Source: Zea mays
Lineage: Eukaryota; Streptophyta; Magnoliopsida; Poales; Poaceae
DNA length: 64,000 bases
Assembly (NCBI RefSeq): GCF_902167145.1
Contig: NC_050098.1
Location: 136,226,207 to 136,290,206 of the forward strand
Direction of reading: 5' to 3'
In this document: one piece after another, positions 61,689 through 64,000 of the stretch
Layout of the letters: each line of letters begins with the position of its first letter
How positions within the stretch are numbered: position 1 is the stretch's first letter
The notes under the pieces: generated by a model
Seen by the model: only the letters and a program-made list of their open reading frames with translations
Told to the model about the DNA's origin: nothing
The model's database searches: none
Position numbers and translations under genes: made by a program

Positions 61689-64000
61689 TCACATGGGTCT
61701 CATACCCATTTCCCTCGATGCACTTTCTATCACATTGCGTGATAGACCCTTAGTGAATTGATCTGCCAGATTATTTGATGTGTGGAGATAATCCACAGTT
61801 ATAACTCCGGAGTTTTTCAACTTTCTGACAGATTTCAATCTCCTCTTAACATGCCTTGTAGACTTCATGTTATTCCTAGAACTGTTAACCTTTGTAATCA
61901 CCGTTTGGTTGTCACAGTTCATGGAAATAGCCGGTATCGGTTTTTCAACTACCGGTAAGTCCAATAGGAAATCACGAAGCCACTCGGCCTCAGCCCCAGC
62001 AGTGTCTAATGCTGCGAGTTTTGCTTCCATTGTAGACTTTGTTAAGATAGTCTGCTTGCAAGACTTCCAGGAAACAGCGGCACCTCCAAACAGAAACACA
62101 TATCCGCTTGTGGCATAAAGCTCATCAGCATCAGAGATCCAGTTGGCATCACAATAGCCTTCCAGCACTTTTGGGTTTCCGGTATAATGAATACCGTATG
62201 TCATAGTACCTTTCAAATATCGCAACACTCTATCAAGAGCACGCCAGTGATCATCTCCTGGTTTCGACACAAACCGACTTAGCTTACTCACAGCATAAGA
62301 GATGTCTGGCCTTGTTGCACTTGCAAGGTACATGAGCGAGCCAATGATCTGGGAGTATGTCAATTGATCCCTTGCTATTCTTCGATTCTTTCTCAATAGC
62401 ACGCTAGGGTCATAAGGTGTTGGAGCAGGATCACAGTCACTAAAACCAAAGCGACTCAATACCTTTTCCACATAATGGGATTGTAACAAAGTTACCCCAC
62501 CATTAGCTTCTCTAACAAGCTTGATGTTTAGAATGACATCAGCCTCTCCCAAATCTTTCATCTCGAAATTGCTCGATAGAAGATTTTTAACTTCCTCAAT
62601 CACATTGAGATTTGATCCAAAGATCAAGATGTCATCAACATAAAGGCATAGCATAACAGACTCACCCCCACCATACCGATAGTATACACACGTGTCAGAT
62701 TCATTTACAACAAAGCCAGCTGCTGTAAGAGTATTATCAAACTTTTCATGCCATTGCTTAGGTGCTTGTTTTAGGCCATACAATGATTTTATCAACCTGC
62801 ACATCTTGTTCTCTTGACCATCCGCAATGAACCCTTCTGGCTGATCCATATAGATCTCCTCATCCAACTCTCCATTTAGGAAAGCTGTCTTAACATCCAT
62901 CTGATGAATGATAAGACCATAAGAGGCTGCCACGGCTATTAATATGCGGATTGTAGTCAATCGAGCCACTGGTGAGTAGGTATCAAAGAAATCTTCACCC
63001 TCCTTTTGGGTATATCCTTTGGCCACAAGCCTTGCCTTGTACCTCTCAATTGTACCATCAGCCCTAAGCTTTTTCTTGAAGATCCATTTGCAACCTATAG
63101 GTTGACAACCATAAGGACGGTCAACGACCTCCCAAGTTCCATTAGACATAATAGATTCCATCTCACTCCTTACTGCTTCCTTCCATAAGTCAGCATCAGG
63201 AGAGGAATATGCCTCACTAATGGTAGTTGGTGTGTCTTCCACAAGGTACACTATAAAGTCATTACCAAAGGATTTTGCAACCCTCTGTCTCTTGCTCTTT
63301 CGAGTGACTATAGTGTCATCCTCCTCAGGGATGTGCACGTGAGAATCCTCAGCATGATCTATAGGAATCGACAGTTCGTGCTCATGGGGAATTATAGTCT
63401 CATGACTTGTATCACTAGGTGTATTCTTCATGGGAAACTCATTCTCAAAAAATGTTGCGTCTCTTGATTCCATGATAGTATCATCATACATATCAGGCAC
63501 ATCAGATTTTATAATTAAGAACCTATACCTAGTGCTATGAAAAGAGTACCCAAGGAATACACAATCAACAGTTTTAGGCCCAAGTTTACGCTTTTTGTTG
63601 ATTGGCACATTCACTTTAGCTAAGCAACCCCAAGTGCGCAAATATGAGAGATTTAATCTTCTCTTTTCCCATTCCTCAAATGTTGTGATCTCTTTGTTCT
63701 TTGTTGGAACTCTATTCAGGACATGACATGCCGTCAAAATCGCCTCACCCCACCATGCCTTGGATAATCCCGCTGTACTCAACATGGCATTCACCAAATC
63801 TGTTAGAGTGCGGTTTTCCTTTCAGCAATCCCATTGGATTGTGGTGAGAATGGTGGTGTCCTCTCATGAATAATACCATGTTCCATGCAGAACTCATCGA
63901 ACACATTAGAGAAATATTCTCCACCTCGATCAGACCTTAACTGTTTTATTTTCCTCTCAAGTTGGTTCTCAACTTCAGCTTTATAGGCCTTAAAATAATT
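61689..64000 (-). pseudogene. pol: Copia 3 pol (partial, frameshifted)
   Basis: Runs off the right edge. Integrase C-terminal core ([15 protein letters not shown]) lies at 64000-63820. An apparent one-base deletion in a run of T (63814-63817) then shifts the frame. From 63797 a 702-codon frame holds reverse transcriptase (Y-V-D-D at about 62650) and RNase H (Y-C-D-A-N-W; C-D-N-Q-T-V) and ends at 61689. It is more similar to Tork/Ale-type plant copia proteins than to Opie/Ji; clade uncertain. Confidence 0.88.

Larger units (their letters stand above)
59999..64000 (-). mobile_element. Copia 3: partial copia retrotransposon (3' LTR and pol)
   Basis: The LTR ends are TGTTAG...CTAACA. The polypurine tract and pol order show that the element runs on the minus strand and its 5' half is beyond the window. 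The left flank GTATT (59994-59998) is the presumed target duplication. It is a different copia lineage from copia 1 and 2. Confidence 0.88.

Overview
This window is plant nuclear DNA, almost certainly maize (Zea mays) or a very close relative. It holds one intron-containing host gene followed by about 60 kb of nested LTR retrotransposons whose gag and pol proteins I recognise as typical grass (maize) families. There is no bacterial-style gene organisation, CRISPR array, rRNA or tRNA gene.

Layout. 1-1.5 kb: a minus-strand five-exon gene for a plant two-LIM-domain (WLIM1-type) actin-binding protein, then its upstream flank with a non-autonomous hAT element (2055-2551), an (ATT)n microsatellite and a short tandem duplication. 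3742-21951: a Tat-lineage gypsy element on the minus strand (TSD CCGTG). Its gag is split by an Opie/Ji-like Sirevirus copia element (11692-20594, TSD AATGG) whose gag and pol are both open. 21957-24344: mostly unannotated sequence ending in a broken CACTA transposase exon. 24350-58337: a large Huck-like Tat gypsy element on the minus strand (TSD ATTAT). It contains (i) a plus-strand Tekay/Del-like chromovirus at 27056-38558 (TSD GCGAG), inserted in the long 3' internal region, and (ii) a second Opie/Ji-like copia element at 48502-57600 (TSD GGGGC), inserted in the 5' LTR. 58343-59998: the other half of the CACTA transposase exon, a long imperfect hairpin, AT-rich CACTA-like sequence and a small Stowaway MITE. 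59999-64000: the 3' LTR and pol of a third, different copia element that runs off the right edge.

How it fits together. Five elements can be delimited base by base from both LTR ends and matching 5-bp target-site duplications, which gives a clear order of insertion: CACTA, then Huck-like, then Tekay-like and copia 2; separately Tat gypsy, then copia 1. The older hosts carry frameshifts and many C-to-T/G-to-A stop codons. The nested guests are better preserved, and copia 1 has no premature stop.

The most interesting material is in the Tekay-like element. An extra 337-codon ORF lies between the 5' LTR and gag, with a pattern that could be a double-stranded-RNA-binding-like fold plus a coiled coil. 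Its LTRs also contain a set of exon-like blocks with good splice sites (one GC-AG) that join in frame into an acidic peptide. Other notable points are a shared GGACNGTCC palindrome in two unrelated retroelement lineages, an LTR-specific 54-bp tandem array, and the CACTA transposase exon split by 34 kb of nested elements.
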